A stretch of DNA of 64,000 bases from Actinobacteria bacterium HGW-Actinobacteria-2. GTDB lineage: Bacteria > Actinomycetota > Actinomycetes > Propionibacteriales > Propionibacteriaceae. Below, piece after piece: positions 1 to 10,708 of this stretch. The position numbers were made by a program, and so were the translations under genes. The stretch's first letter is position 1; each line of letters starts with the position of its first letter. The notes beneath the pieces are model-generated. The model searched no databases and was not told the origin of the DNA. It worked only from the letters and a program-made list of their open reading frames with translations. Location: the NCBI GenBank assembly GCA_002841335.1, contig PHEY01000001.1, positions 558,964 to 622,963 on the forward strand, read 5' to 3'.

Positions 1-1264
<1,264 letters not shown>

Positions 1265-1322
1265 GTCGGGCTCAACCTTCCATTTCCGCTGCGCCCTGCC
1301 TCCAGGACGCCGTTTTCACCGG

Positions 1323-1354
1323 ACAGGGCACGGCGTTGGTGTGCCGTGCCCTGT
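1323..1354 (-). promoter_or_regulatory. Intergenic hairpin between rpsG and fusA
   Basis: A perfect 12-bp inverted repeat (ACAGGGCACGGC and GCCGTGCCCTGT, 8-nt loop) fills much of the rpsG-fusA gap. No U-run follows on the minus strand, so it is more likely a partial terminator, RNA-stability or processing element than a full stop. It could set the EF-G to S7/S12 ratio; that is inference. Confidence 0.6.
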
Positions 1355-1377
1355 TGGAGTTCATGAGCTGGTGAGGG

Positions 1378-1848
1378 TCACCAGCGGTAGTGGGCGAACG
1401 CGCGGTTCGCCTCGGCCATTTTGTGAGTGTCCTCACGACGCTTCACCGAAGCACCCAAACCGTTGGAAGCGTCCAGCAGTTCGTTCATCAGACGCTCGGT
1501 CATGGTCTTCTCGCGACGCTGCCGAGAGAAGCTCACCAGCCAACGCAGAGCCAGAGTGTTGGCGCGAGCCGGCTTGACCTCGATCGGCACCTGGTAGGTG
1601 GCGCCACCAACACGGCGGCTCTTCACTTCCAGGGTCGGACGAATGTTGTCCAGCGCCTTCTTGAGCGTCTGCACCGGATCGACACCGGTCTTGGCCCGGG
1701 TACCTTCCAGCGCGTCGTAGACGATGCTCTGCGCGGTGGTCTTCTTGCCGTCGAGCAGGATCTTGCTGACCAGCTGGGAAACCAGCGGCGAGCCGTAGAC
1801 CGGATCAACGACAACCGGACGCTTCGGGGCGGGACCCTTGCGAGGCAT
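1378..1848 (-). CDS. rpsG: 30S ribosomal protein S7
   Basis: Primary 16S rRNA-binding protein that nucleates assembly of the 30S head. It is 156 aa, the normal length, beginning [16 protein letters not shown], with the conserved [11 protein letters not shown] segment and the basic C-terminal half typical of S7. Its ATG overlaps the rpsL stop codon (TAATG), so the two are translationally coupled. Because there is no rpsL-rpsG gap, the S7 repressor site known from the E. coli str mRNA between these genes cannot be present in the same place. Nothing unusual is seen in the protein. Confidence 0.98.
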   Translation of the reverse strand: MPRKGPAPKRPVVVDPVYGSPLVSQLVSKILLDGKKTTAQSIVYDALEGTRAKTGVDPVQTLKKALDNIRPTLEVKSRRVGGATYQVPIEVKPARANTLALRWLVSFSRQRREKTMTERLMNELLDASNGLGASVKRREDTHKMAEANRAFAHYRW

Positions 1849-2219
1849 TACTTCTCCTTCTTCGCGCCGTAACGGCTGCGGGCCTGCTTGCGGTTCTTCA
1901 CACCCTGGGTGTCGAGCGAGCCGCGGATGATCTTGTAACGAACACCGGGCAAGTCCTTCACACGACCGCCGCGGACGAGCACCATCGAGTGCTCCTGCAG
2001 GTTGTGGCCGACGCCAGGGATGTAAGCGGTCACCTCAACACCGGAGGAGAGTCGCACACGCGCCACCTTGCGGAGCGCCGAGTTCGGCTTCTTCGGGGTG
2101 GTGGTGTACACGCGGGTGCAAACACCACGGCGCTGGGGAGAGCCCTTGAGCGCAGGGGTCTTGTTTTTGCTGACCTTGTCAGTGCGGCCCTTGCGGACCA
2201 GCTGCTGGATGGTGGGCAC
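1848..2219 (-). CDS. rpsL: 30S ribosomal protein S12
   Basis: Decoding-centre protein of the small subunit, 123 aa, beginning [12 protein letters not shown]. The loop [17 protein letters not shown] and the PGVRY loop are intact, and the lysines where streptomycin-resistance changes occur (near residues 43 and 88) are wild type. It is the first gene of the str operon: a near-consensus promoter lies about 110 nt upstream, with a GC-rich hairpin in the leader. Its stop overlaps the start of rpsG by one base. Confidence 0.98.
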   Translation of the reverse strand: MPTIQQLVRKGRTDKVSKNKTPALKGSPQRRGVCTRVYTTTPKKPNSALRKVARVRLSSGVEVTAYIPGVGHNLQEHSMVLVRGGRVKDLPGVRYKIIRGSLDTQGVKNRKQARSRYGAKKEK

Positions 2220-2334
2220 CGGCTGCTATCTCTTTCCGTTGGAGTTCGTCGTGGCGCGCGCCGAGCGCCACCAACCACGACTGGTCGGACGCGGCGCACG
2301 CACGCATGGTTCGGTCTCCCGAACACAGCTATTA

Positions 2335-2363
2335 AGGCTAGCCGAAGGCCCGGACAGCGTCAA
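2335..2363 (-). promoter_or_regulatory. Promoter of rpsL-rpsG-fusA
   Basis: On the minus strand, TTGACG (-35), a 17-nt spacer and TAGCCT (-10). This is close to the housekeeping sigma consensus and predicts a transcript starting near 2328, about 110 nt before rpsL. The leader (2220-2328) contains a GTGGCGC/GCGCCAC hairpin and no convincing gene. Confidence 0.75.
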
Positions 2364-2385
2364 AACGATCCGAGCCGGGGAGCCC

Positions 2386-2832
2386 TCAGGACGAGGACCC
2401 TTCAATGTCAGTAATCAATTCAACTCGACGAGCGTGGCGCCCGCCCTCGAACTCTGTGGTGAGCCACTCCCGGGTGATCTGTCGGCCGAGACCGGCTCCG
2501 ACCACCCGTGCCCCCATCGCCAACACGTTGGCGTTGTTGTGGGCCCGTGACATCACCGCGCTGTACGGCTCGGAGCAGACGACCGCACGAATGCCAGGCA
2601 CCTTGTTAGCTGCGATCGAGATACCTACTCCGGTGCCGCACACGAGCAGCCCCCGGTCGAACTGGCCGGCCGCCACCAGGCGGCCGACCTTCTCACCGTT
2701 GACCGGATAGTCGATGGCCTCCCCCGGCTCGGGACCGAGGTCAACGACCTCGTGCCCGAGCTCGGCGGCCTCGGCGGCAATCTCCTTGCGGAGCTCCACT
2801 CCGGCGTGGTCGGAAGCGACGACGATCCGCAT
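2386..2832 (-). CDS. rpiB: Ribose-5-phosphate isomerase B
   Basis: Interconverts ribose 5-phosphate and ribulose 5-phosphate in the pentose phosphate pathway. 148 aa beginning MRIVVASDHAGVELRKE; the DHAG segment and CGTGVGISIAANK with the catalytic cysteine are present, followed by NNANVLAMGARVVG, all typical of the RpiB/LacAB fold. I chose the ATG at 2830-2832 because family homology begins there and a GGAGAG binding site lies in the last codons of rpoC. The start is only 2 nt after the rpoC stop, so it is almost certainly translated from the rpoBC mRNA. That linkage to RNA polymerase is unusual and would tie ribose supply to transcription capacity (inference). Confidence 0.93.
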   Translation of the reverse strand: MRIVVASDHAGVELRKEIAAEAAELGHEVVDLGPEPGEAIDYPVNGEKVGRLVAAGQFDRGLLVCGTGVGISIAANKVPGIRAVVCSEPYSAVMSRAHNNANVLAMGARVVGAGLGRQITREWLTTEFEGGRHARRVELITDIEGSSS

Positions 2833-2834
2833 GC

Positions 2835-5800
2835 TCAGCGAATCTCTCCGGTGTCGTACTCGTCCAATCCCAGCGAGGGGCCACCCACACTGAGGTCGTA
2901 GTCGTACGGGTCGTAGGTGAGGTCGTAGGCCGCTGCACGTGCTTCGGCCGTCGGCTCCACCCGGATGTTGCGGTAGCGATCCAGACCGGTGCCGGCCGGG
3001 ATCAGCTTGCCCAGGATCACGTTCTCCTTCAGACCCACCAGCGAGTCCGACTTGGCGTGGATCGCCGCGTCGGTCAGCACCTTGGTGGTCTCCTGGAACG
3101 ACGCCGCGCTCAGCCACGACTCGGTGGCCAGCGACGCCTTGGTGATCCCCATCAGCACCGGACGACCCTGCGCCGGGGTCTTGCCCTCGGTCACCATCTG
3201 CCGGTTCTCGGTCTCGAAGATCTTCCGATCGACGAGCTCGCCGGGCAGCATCGAGGTGTCGCCGGATTCGATCACGGTGATCCGTCGCAGCATCTGTCGG
3301 ATGATGATCTCGATGTGCTTGTCGTGGATCGGAGCGCCCTGCGTCCGGTACACGGCCTGCACCTCTTCAACCAGGTGCTCTTGGACCTTACGCAGACCCG
3401 AGACCCGCAGGACGTCCTGAGGATCGGGGGTACCGGCGTACAGCTGCTCGCCTGCGGCCACATGCACACCGTCGACGATCTGATGCGCGATCCCGGCCTT
3501 GTCCTCCCACTCCAGGCGAACCCGGCGCGGCAGCGGGTACTCCACATCCGGCTCGCCGTCATCGCGAACGATGACCAGCTTGCGGGTGCGGTCCCCTTCT
3601 TCGATCCGGACTCGACCAGCGGCCTCGGCAATCGGCGCCTTGCCCTTGGGCGAACGCGCCTCGAACAGCTCGACCACACGTGGCAGACCCTGAGTGATGT
3701 CGTCGCCGGCCACACCACCGGTGTGGAAGGTACGCATCGTCAGCTGGGTACCGGGCTCACCGATCGACTGCGCGGCGACGATACCGACCGCCTCGCCGAC
3801 ATCGACGAGCTTGCCGGTGGCCAGCGAGCGGCCGTAGCAGGCGGCGCAGGTGCCGGTCGCAGCCTCACAGGTGAGGACCGAGCGCACCTTGACCTCGGTG
3901 ATGCCGTTCTTCAGCAGCTTCTTGATGTTCACGTCGCCCAGGTCGGAGCCGGCCTCAGCCAACACCTTGCCCTCGGCGGTGACCACGTCGGAAGCCAGCG
4001 TCCGGGCATAGGTCGCGGTCTCGTTGTTGCGAGCAGCGACCAGCTTGCCGTTCTTGCCTTCGACAGCGATGACCTTGGTCAGGCCGCGTTCGGTCTGACA
4101 GTCCTCTTCACGGATGATGACGTCCTGAGAGACGTCCACCAGACGACGAGTCAGGTAACCGGAGTCGGCCGTCCGCAGAGCGGTGTCGGCCTGGCCCTTT
4201 CGACCACCGTGGGTGGAGATGAAGTACTCCAGCACACTCAAGCCTTCACGGAAGTTCGACTTGATCGGGCGCGGGATGATCTCACCCTTCGGGTTGGCCA
4301 CCAGGCCTCGCATGGCCGCGATCTGACGCATCTGGGTCATGTTCCCTCGGGCGCCGGAGTGAACCATCATGAAGATCGGGTTGTTCTTCGTGAAGTTCGC
4401 CTCCATCGCGGCAGTCAGCTCGGCGGTGGCGTCGTTCCACAGCTGGATGAGCTCCTGCGAACGCTCTTCGTCGGTGACCTTGCCACGCTCGTACTGCTTG
4501 GTGATCTTGGCGGCGCGAGCCTCGTAGGAAGCCATGATCTCCGGCTTGGACGGCGGGGTCTGCACATCGGAGATCGACACCGTGACACCAGAACGAGTGG
4601 CCCACTTGAAGCCCAGTGCCTTCAACCGGTCAAGGGTGACGGCAACTTCGACCTTCGGGTACCGCTCGGCCAGGTCGTTGACGATCTGGCTGAGCTTCTT
4701 GCGGTCGACCTCGACGTTGACGTACGGGTAGTCGACCGGCAGCGCCTCGTTGAACAGGGCGCGACCCAGGGTGGTTTCCAGCAGCACGCTGCCGTCCTCA
4801 CGCGGCTCGATCCCCGCCGGTGCCACGACACCGGTCAGTCGGATGCGGCAGACCGCACCGATCGCCAGCTGGCCACGGTCGAAGGCCATGTGAGCCTCGG
4901 CCACCGAGCTGAAGGCCCGACCCTCGCCGATGCCCTTCTGGGCAAGAGTGAGGAAGTAGTGACCGATCACCATGTCCTGCGTAGGCAGGGTCACCGGACG
5001 ACCGTCAGCCGGCTTGAGGATGTTGTTCGTGCTCAGCATGAGGATGCGAGCCTCAGCCTGCGCCTCAGCGCTCAGCGGCAGGTGCACAGCCATCTGGTCG
5101 CCATCGAAGTCGGCGTTGAAGGCGGTACACACCAGCGGGTGCAGCTGAATGGCCTTGCCCTCGATCAGCTGGGGCTCGAACGCCTGGATGCCCAACCGGT
5201 GCAGGGTTGGTGCACGGTTCAGCAGCACCGGATGCTCGGCGATGACCTCTTCCAGCACGTCCCACACGACCGGACGCTGACGCTCGACCATTCGCTTGGC
5301 GCTCTTGATGTTCTGGGCCAGGTTGAGGTCGTCCAGGCGCTTCATCACGAACGGCTTGAACAGTTCCAGAGCCATGTTCTTCGGCAGACCACACTGGTGC
5401 AGCTTCAGCTGCGGGCCGACCACGATGACCGAACGGCCGGAGTAGTCGACGCGCTTGCCCAGCAGGTTCTGACGGAATCGGCCCTGCTTGCCCTTGAGCA
5501 TGTCGGAGATCGACTTCAACGGACGGTTGCCCGGTCCGGTGACCGGACGACCGCGGCGACCGTTGTCGAAGAGGCTGTCGACAGCCTCCTGCAGCATCCG
5601 CTTCTCGTTGTTGACGATGATTTCCGGCGCACCCAGGTCGAGCAGTCGCTTGAGGCGGTTGTTCCGGTTGATCACACGGCGGTACAGGTCGTTGAGGTCG
5701 GAGGTTGCGAAACGGCCACCGTCCAGCTGCACCATCGGGCGCAGATCCGGAGGAATGACCGGAACGGCGTCCAGCACCATGCCCAGCGGGGAGTTGGTGG

Positions 5801-6713
5801 TGTTCAGGAACGCCGAAACCACCTTCAGCCGCTTCAGCGCGCGGGTCTTGCGCTGGCCCTTGCCGGTCTGGATGATCTCGCGCAGGTTCTCCGACTCGGC
5901 CGCCAGGTCGAAGGTGCCCAGACGCTTCTTGATGGCCTCAGCACCCATGTAACCCTCGAAGTACTTGCCGAAGCGAGCCTTCATTTCGCGGTACAGGATC
6001 TCGTCGCCCTCGAGGTCTTGAACCTTCAGGCCCTTGAAGCGGCTCCAGACCGCGTCGAGGCGGTCGAGGTCGCGCTGAGCCTGGGTGCGCAGCTGGCGCA
6101 CCTCACGCTCGCCGGCGTCGCGAACCCGCTTCTTGACGTCGGTCTTGGCGCCTTCGGCCTCCAGCTGAGCGACATCTTCTTCGAGCTTCTGCAGGCGCGC
6201 TTCGGCCTCGGAATCGCGACGATTCTCCAGCTGCTTGCGCTCCACCTCGACCTTGGCCTCCAAGGAGGACAGGTCGCGGTGACGAGCCTCTTCGTCGACC
6301 GCGGTGATCATGTACGCGGCGAAGTAGATGACCTTCTCCAGGTCCTTCGGCGCGATGTCCAGCAGGTAGCCCAGCCGGCTCGGCACACCCTTGAAGTACC
6401 AGATGTGGGTCACCGGGGCAGCCAGCTCGATGTGACCCATCCGCTCGCGACGGACGTTGGAGCGGGTCACCTCGACGCCACAGCGCTCACAGATGATGCC
6501 CTTGAAACGCACCCGCTTGTACTTGCCGCAGTTGCACTCCCAGTCCCGGGTGGGGCCGAAGATCTTCTCGCAGAACAGGCCGTCACGCTCGGGCTTGAGC
6601 GTGCGGTAGTTGATGGTCTCCGGCTTCTTGACCTCGCCATGCGACCACTCGCGGATCTGGTCGGCGGTGGCCAGGCCGATCCGGAGTTCGTCGTAGAAGT
6701 TCACGTCCAGCAC
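2835..6713 (-). CDS. rpoC: DNA-directed RNA polymerase beta' subunit
   Basis: Catalytic subunit of RNA polymerase, 1292 aa, of usual actinobacterial length. The N-terminal zinc ribbon (CNCGKYKR then CERCGVEV), the active-site magnesium loop NADFDGDQM and the later zinc site [13 protein letters not shown] are visible, with the bridge/trigger helix region [19 protein letters not shown] near the C-terminal third. Translation starts at a GTG ([13 protein letters not shown]). It follows rpoB after 74 nt that contain a small perfect hairpin overlapping the rpoB stop, and is followed 2 nt later by rpiB. Confidence 0.99.
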   Translation of the reverse strand: MLDVNFYDELRIGLATADQIREWSHGEVKKPETINYRTLKPERDGLFCEKIFGPTRDWECNCGKYKRVRFKGIICERCGVEVTRSNVRRERMGHIELAAPVTHIWYFKGVPSRLGYLLDIAPKDLEKVIYFAAYMITAVDEEARHRDLSSLEAKVEVERKQLENRRDSEAEARLQKLEEDVAQLEAEGAKTDVKKRVRDAGEREVRQLRTQAQRDLDRLDAVWSRFKGLKVQDLEGDEILYREMKARFGKYFEGYMGAEAIKKRLGTFDLAAESENLREIIQTGKGQRKTRALKRLKVVSAFLNTTNSPLGMVLDAVPVIPPDLRPMVQLDGGRFATSDLNDLYRRVINRNNRLKRLLDLGAPEIIVNNEKRMLQEAVDSLFDNGRRGRPVTGPGNRPLKSISDMLKGKQGRFRQNLLGKRVDYSGRSVIVVGPQLKLHQCGLPKNMALELFKPFVMKRLDDLNLAQNIKSAKRMVERQRPVVWDVLEEVIAEHPVLLNRAPTLHRLGIQAFEPQLIEGKAIQLHPLVCTAFNADFDGDQMAVHLPLSAEAQAEARILMLSTNNILKPADGRPVTLPTQDMVIGHYFLTLAQKGIGEGRAFSSVAEAHMAFDRGQLAIGAVCRIRLTGVVAPAGIEPREDGSVLLETTLGRALFNEALPVDYPYVNVEVDRKKLSQIVNDLAERYPKVEVAVTLDRLKALGFKWATRSGVTVSISDVQTPPSKPEIMASYEARAAKITKQYERGKVTDEERSQELIQLWNDATAELTAAMEANFTKNNPIFMMVHSGARGNMTQMRQIAAMRGLVANPKGEIIPRPIKSNFREGLSVLEYFISTHGGRKGQADTALRTADSGYLTRRLVDVSQDVIIREEDCQTERGLTKVIAVEGKNGKLVAARNNETATYARTLASDVVTAEGKVLAEAGSDLGDVNIKKLLKNGITEVKVRSVLTCEAATGTCAACYGRSLATGKLVDVGEAVGIVAAQSIGEPGTQLTMRTFHTGGVAGDDITQGLPRVVELFEARSPKGKAPIAEAAGRVRIEEGDRTRKLVIVRDDGEPDVEYPLPRRVRLEWEDKAGIAHQIVDGVHVAAGEQLYAGTPDPQDVLRVSGLRKVQEHLVEEVQAVYRTQGAPIHDKHIEIIIRQMLRRITVIESGDTSMLPGELVDRKIFETENRQMVTEGKTPAQGRPVLMGITKASLATESWLSAASFQETTKVLTDAAIHAKSDSLVGLKENVILGKLIPAGTGLDRYRNIRVEPTAEARAAAYDLTYDPYDYDLSVGGPSLGLDEYDTGEIR

Positions 6714-6772
6714 GTTGCTTCTCTTTCTCCTGCAGTCAGGAAATCTTGATTGTCTGAGTTGTCTTGGTTGGA

Positions 6773-6791
6773 CTGAGTTGGATCAACTCAG
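6773..6791 (-). promoter_or_regulatory. Hairpin spanning the rpoB stop codon
   Basis: CTGAGTTG and CAACTCAG form a perfect 8-bp inverted repeat with a 3-nt loop. The rpoB stop codon (6788-6790) lies inside one arm. No U-run follows. It may be an RNA processing or stability element between rpoB and rpoC. Confidence 0.5.
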
Positions 6792-9700
6792 ACTTCGTCG
6801 ACGGAACGGAACGAGTCCGCTCCGGGACGGCGGGAAAGGTCGATGCCGAACTCTTCGCTGGCTCGGTAGTCGTCCTCAGAGTCGCGGAGCTCCACCACGG
6901 TGCCGTCACTGGAGAGGACCTCCACGTTCAAGCACAGCGACTTCATTTCCTTGACCAGAACCTTGAACGACTCCGGGATGCCCGGCTCAGGGATGTTCTC
7001 GCCCTTGACGATCGCCTCGTAGACCTTCACGCGGCCGGGGACGTCATCGGACTTGATGGTGAGCAGCTCCTGCAGTGCCCAGGCAGCGCCATAGGCCTCC
7101 AGGGCCCACACCTCCATCTCACCGAAACGCTGGCCACCGAACTGCGCCTTACCGCCCAGCGGCTGCTGGGTGATCATCGAGTACGGACCGGTGGACCGGG
7201 CGTGGATCTTGTCGTCGACCAAGTGGTGCAGCTTCAGCATGTAGATGTAGCCGACGCCGACCGGATCGGGATACGGCTCACCGGAGCGACCATCGAACAG
7301 ACGCGCCTTGCCACCGGAGTTGACCAGCTTCATGCCATCGCGCTGCGGCAGACCGTTCTCCAGCAGGCCGGCGATCTCTTCCTCGTTGGCGCCGTCGAAC
7401 ACCGGCGTCGCCAAGCGGGACTCGCCCGGAACCTTCTCCAGACCGACCGTACGCAGGCGCTCAGCCCACGGCTCATCGACACCCTTGATGTCCCAGCCGG
7501 TCTTGGCGACCCACCCGAGGTGGGTCTCCAGCACCTGGCCGACGTTCATTCGGGAAGGCACACCCAGCGGGTTCAGCACGATGTCGACCGGCGTACCGTC
7601 CTCCATGAACGGCATGTCCTCGACGGGGAGAATCTTGGAGATAACACCCTTGTTGCCGTGACGGCCGGCGAGCTTGTCGCCGTTGGAAATCTTGCGCTTC
7701 TGAGCCACGTAGACCCGAACCAACTGGTTGACGCCCGGAGGCAGCTCGTCGTCCTCTTCGCGGTCGAAGACGCGTACGCCGATCACCGTGCCGGTCTCGC
7801 CGTGAGGAACCTTCATCGAGGTGTCGCGCACCTCGCGGGCCTTCTCACCGAAGATCGCGCGCAGCAGCCGCTCCTCCGGGGTCAGCTCGGTCTCACCCTT
7901 GGGGGTCACCTTGCCGACCAGGATGTCGCCGGTACCGACCTCAGCGCCGATGCGAATGATGCCGCGCTCGTCGAGGTTGGCCAGCATGTCTTCGCCCACG
8001 TTCGGGATGTCACGAGTGATCTCCTCGGCACCCAGCTTGGTGTCGCGGGCATCGATCTCGTGCTCTTCGATGTGGATGCTGGTCAGGATGTCGTCCTGCA
8101 CCAGACGCTGGGACAGGATGATCGCATCCTCGTAGTTGTGACCTTCCCAGGGCATGAACGCGACCAGCAGGTTGCGGCCCAGCGCCATCTCGCCACCGTC
8201 GGTGCAGGCACCGTCGGCCAGCGGCGAGCCGACCTCGACCCGCTGACCCGCTGACACCAGCGGACGCTGGTTGATGCAGGTCGCCTGGTTCGACCGGCGG
8301 AACTTCGCCAGCCGGTAGCTGGAGTAGGTGCCGTCGTCGTTGGTCACGTCGATGATGTCGGCGCTCACCGACGTCACCGCGCCGGCCTTGGCGGCCACCA
8401 GCACGTCACCGGCGTCGACCGCGCCGCGGTACTCCATACCGGTCCCCACGAACGGAGCCTCGTTACGGATCAGCGGCACAGCCTGACGCTGCATGTTGGC
8501 GCCCATCAGGGCTCGCGACGCATCGTCGTGCTCGAGGAACGGAATCAGGGCGGTGGCAACCGACACCATCTGGCGCGGCGACACGTCCATGTACTGCACC
8601 TGATCGGGCGCAACCTCATCGGCGTCACCATGTCGGCGACGCGACAGCACCCGGTCCTCCATGAAGGTGCCGTCCTCGGCCAGCTTCGCGTTGGCCTGAG
8701 CGACGACGTAACGGTCTTCCTCGTCGGCGGTCAGGTAGTCGATCTGATCGGTCACCCGACCGTCGACAACCTTGCGGTACGGGGTCTCGATGAAACCGAA
8801 GGCGTTGACCCGGGCGAAGGACGCCAGCGAGCCGATCAGGCCGATGTTCGGGCCTTCAGGGGTCTCGATCGGGCACATACGGCCGTAGTGGCTGTGGTGA
8901 ACGTCACGGACTTCCATGCCGGCGCGGTCACGGGACAGACCGCCCGGGCCCAGCGCGGACAGACGCCGCTTGTGAGTCAGGCCGGCCACCGGGTTGGTCT
9001 GATCCATGAACTGCGACAGCTGGGAGGTACCGAAGAACTCCTTCAGCGCCGCGGACACCGGACGGATGTTGATCAGGGTCTGCGGTGTGATCGCCTCGAT
9101 GTCCTGGGTGGTCATCCGGTCGCGCACGGTGCGCTCCAGACGTCCCAGACCGATCCGCAGCTGGTTCTGGATCAGCTCGCCGACGGTGCGCAGACGACGA
9201 TTGCCGAAGTGATCGATGTCGTCGGTCTCGACCGGCATGTCGCCGATCTGGGTGCGACCCTCGTGCAGGGACACGATGTAGCGGATCGCCGCGACGATGT
9301 CGTCGATGGTCAGCACCTGGGTGTCGAACGGCAGCCCCGTACCCAGCTTCTTGTTGATCTTGTAGCGACCAACCTTGGCCAGGTCGTACCGCTTCGGGTT
9401 GAAGTAGTAGTTCTCCAGCATCTGCTGGGCGGCCTCACGCGTCGGCGGCTCGCCCGGGCGCAGCTTGCGGTAGATGTCGAGCAGCGCCTCGTCGGTGTTG
9501 GCGGTGTGATCCTTCTCCAGGGTCAGCCGCATCGACTCGAACTCGCCGAACTCGGCCAGGATCTGCTCGTTGGTCCAGCCCAAGGCCTTCAGCAGCACGG
9601 TGACGTTCTGCTTGCGCTTGCGGTCGACGCGGACGCCGACCATGTCGCGCTTGTCGATCTCGAACTCCAGCCAGGCACCACGGCTCGGGATCATCTTGCA

Positions 9701-10261
9701 GGTGAAGATGTCCTTGTCCGAGGTCTTGTCGGCGGTCTGCTCGAAGTACACACCCGGCGAACGCACCAACTGGGACACGACCACGCGCTCGGTGCCGTTG
9801 ATGATGAACGTGCCCTTGTCGGTCATCAGCGGGAAGTCGCCCATGAACACGGTCTGGCTCTTGATCTCGCCGGTCTCGTGGTTCATGAACTCCGCGGTCA
9901 CGAACAACGGCGCCGCGTAGGTGAAGTCCTGATCCTTGCACTCCTCAGTGGTGTGCTTGGGCTCCTCGAACCGATTGTCGCGGAAGGACAGCGACATGGT
10001 CTGCGACAAATCCTCGATCGGGGAGATCTCTTCGAAGATCTCCTCCAGGCCGGATTTGGTGTTGACATCGGTCCTACCCTCGGACTTAGCCGCGGCGACC
10101 CGGTTGGCCCAGGTCTCGTTGCCGATCAGCCAGTCAAAGGACTCGACCTGAAGATCGAGAAGATTCGGTACCTCGAGCGGTTCATGGATCTTCGCGAACG
10201 AGATCCTGCCGCTGGGTGAGACAACATTGGTGTTCTTCGACGCAGTGCGCGAGACGGCCAA
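6788..10261 (-). CDS. rpoB: DNA-directed RNA polymerase beta subunit
   Basis: Catalytic beta subunit, 1157 aa from the chosen start. I chose a TTG at 10259-10261 (protein [19 protein letters not shown]), because GGAAGGA lies exactly 7 nt before it and the conserved [18 protein letters not shown] follows. A longer reading would begin at 10306 but has no such site. The rifampicin-binding region reads [20 protein letters not shown], with the D, H and S hot-spot residues of sensitive enzymes and a T where E. coli has N518. The ring of motifs [19 protein letters not shown] and the C-terminal [16 protein letters not shown] are present. Transcribed with rpoC and rpiB. Confidence 0.98.
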   Translation of the reverse strand: MAVSRTASKNTNVVSPSGRISFAKIHEPLEVPNLLDLQVESFDWLIGNETWANRVAAAKSEGRTDVNTKSGLEEIFEEISPIEDLSQTMSLSFRDNRFEEPKHTTEECKDQDFTYAAPLFVTAEFMNHETGEIKSQTVFMGDFPLMTDKGTFIINGTERVVVSQLVRSPGVYFEQTADKTSDKDIFTCKMIPSRGAWLEFEIDKRDMVGVRVDRKRKQNVTVLLKALGWTNEQILAEFGEFESMRLTLEKDHTANTDEALLDIYRKLRPGEPPTREAAQQMLENYYFNPKRYDLAKVGRYKINKKLGTGLPFDTQVLTIDDIVAAIRYIVSLHEGRTQIGDMPVETDDIDHFGNRRLRTVGELIQNQLRIGLGRLERTVRDRMTTQDIEAITPQTLINIRPVSAALKEFFGTSQLSQFMDQTNPVAGLTHKRRLSALGPGGLSRDRAGMEVRDVHHSHYGRMCPIETPEGPNIGLIGSLASFARVNAFGFIETPYRKVVDGRVTDQIDYLTADEEDRYVVAQANAKLAEDGTFMEDRVLSRRRHGDADEVAPDQVQYMDVSPRQMVSVATALIPFLEHDDASRALMGANMQRQAVPLIRNEAPFVGTGMEYRGAVDAGDVLVAAKAGAVTSVSADIIDVTNDDGTYSSYRLAKFRRSNQATCINQRPLVSAGQRVEVGSPLADGACTDGGEMALGRNLLVAFMPWEGHNYEDAIILSQRLVQDDILTSIHIEEHEIDARDTKLGAEEITRDIPNVGEDMLANLDERGIIRIGAEVGTGDILVGKVTPKGETELTPEERLLRAIFGEKAREVRDTSMKVPHGETGTVIGVRVFDREEDDELPPGVNQLVRVYVAQKRKISNGDKLAGRHGNKGVISKILPVEDMPFMEDGTPVDIVLNPLGVPSRMNVGQVLETHLGWVAKTGWDIKGVDEPWAERLRTVGLEKVPGESRLATPVFDGANEEEIAGLLENGLPQRDGMKLVNSGGKARLFDGRSGEPYPDPVGVGYIYMLKLHHLVDDKIHARSTGPYSMITQQPLGGKAQFGGQRFGEMEVWALEAYGAAWALQELLTIKSDDVPGRVKVYEAIVKGENIPEPGIPESFKVLVKEMKSLCLNVEVLSSDGTVVELRDSEDDYRASEEFGIDLSRRPGADSFRSVDEV

Positions 10262-10275
10262 GGTGGGGTCCTTCC
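10259..10275 (-). promoter_or_regulatory. Ribosome binding site fixing a TTG start for rpoB
   Basis: On the minus strand GGAAGGA (10269-10275) is followed by 7 nt and TTG (10259-10261). This near-ideal spacing makes the TTG the most likely rpoB start. Confidence 0.8.
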
Positions 10276-10359
10276 AGAAGCCCGGGCGTTGCCGGTTTCG
10301 ATGCACGCAGAACGGCCCGCGTCAAGACACGGGTCGTCGATAGCGATGGGCAAAGCGAT

Positions 10360-10388
10360 AGCCTACCCGACTCCCCGCCTCTCCGCAA
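10360..10388 (-). promoter_or_regulatory. Proximal rpoB promoter
   Basis: Minus strand TTGCGG, 17-nt spacer, TAGGCT. The predicted start near 10353 gives a leader of about 90 nt before the rpoB TTG. Confidence 0.65.
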
Positions 10389-10458
10389 ATGGATGAGACC
10401 CGCTGCTTCACCTTGTCATATCGGCGGCGCTAGCGCTAGCACCCCGCCCTCAGGCAAT

Positions 10459-10506
10459 GGACCGCGTCGGCCAGCAAGACACTCCCCCGGGCCGACGAGC
10501 AGGTCC
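10459..10506 (-). promoter_or_regulatory. Hairpin B in the rpoB upstream region
   Basis: CGTCGGCC/GGCCGACG (8 bp) extended outward by GGACC/GGTCC (5 bp) across a small asymmetric internal loop, with a 17-nt apical loop. It would be part of the leader if rpoB is read from the distal promoter. Confidence 0.5.
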
Positions 10507-10578
10507 CATCTGCCAAGGTTGTGCGGCGGAATCAAGGTAGGCGTCCGGTCCTCCGGCAACTGCCCCCGAACACACCTA

Positions 10579-10633
10579 GGGCCGGTGCCTGTAGGCAGCG
10601 GGAGGGGTTGCCGCACCTTACAGTCACCGGCCC
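10579..10633 (-). promoter_or_regulatory. Hairpin A in the rpoB upstream region (terminator or leader structure)
   Basis: GGGCCGGTG/CACCGGCCC (9 bp), one mismatch, CTGTA/TACAG (5 bp), then an inner arm of about 7 pairs. It follows the regulator gene by about 50 nt, so it may end that transcript, although no U-run follows; otherwise it is a folded leader of rpoB. Confidence 0.55.
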
Positions 10634-10678
10634 AGGCGGTGTACTCATCCGACGCGCTAGGGGGGCGCCGACTGGTAC

Positions 10679-10708
10679 TAGTTAATCAGACTTGACTGAT
10701 GGTGTCAA
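10679..10708 (-). promoter_or_regulatory. Distal rpoB-directed promoter P2, peptide-promoter-like
   Basis: Minus strand TTGACA (10703-10708), 18-nt spacer containing GTCAAGT, then TAACTA (10679-10684). A further TTGACAA lies 11 nt upstream. The element overlaps the last codons and stop of the regulator gene. Its layout nearly repeats that of the peptide-gene promoter at 12005-12034, which suggests control by the same regulator (inference). Confidence 0.55.

Larger units (their letters stand above)
10262..10681. other. 420-base non-coding region upstream of rpoB
   Basis: No convincing gene lies here on either strand. It holds a proximal rpoB promoter (10360-10388), a 12-bp perfect palindrome GCTAGCGCTAGC (10429-10440), two long hairpins (10459-10506 and 10579-10633) and the -10 of a distal promoter (10679-10708) that overlaps the end of the regulator gene. 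If transcribed from the distal promoter it is a long structured leader of rpoBC. Confidence 0.7.

Noticed and set aside
2030-2326. A 98-codon minus-strand frame starting in the rpsL leader and running out of frame through rpsL.
   Set aside because: No binding site and no homology; it is an overlap with a certain ribosomal gene.
3057-6749. A 1230-codon open frame on the plus strand opposite rpoC (and similar long plus-strand frames opposite rpoB and nuoG).
   Set aside because: High-GC third-position bias of the real minus-strand genes creates long antisense frames; composition (Q, H, R, L rich) and lack of any family motif or start signal mark them as shadows.
10429-10440. The palindrome GCTAGCGCTAGC as a restriction-like or attachment site.
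   Set aside because: It stands alone, without an integrase, repeat copy or mobile gene; kept only as part of the structured leader.
10532-10648. A 38-codon minus-strand frame (MSTPPGPVTVRCGNP) between the distal promoter and rpoB, considered as a second peptide gene.
   Set aside because: No ribosome binding site, no signal peptide and it overlaps hairpin A, which explains the sequence better.
10216-10695. A 159-codon plus-strand frame across the rpoB upstream region.
   Set aside because: Arginine/serine/proline-rich with no motif; it runs antisense through promoters and hairpins and into the rpoB start.
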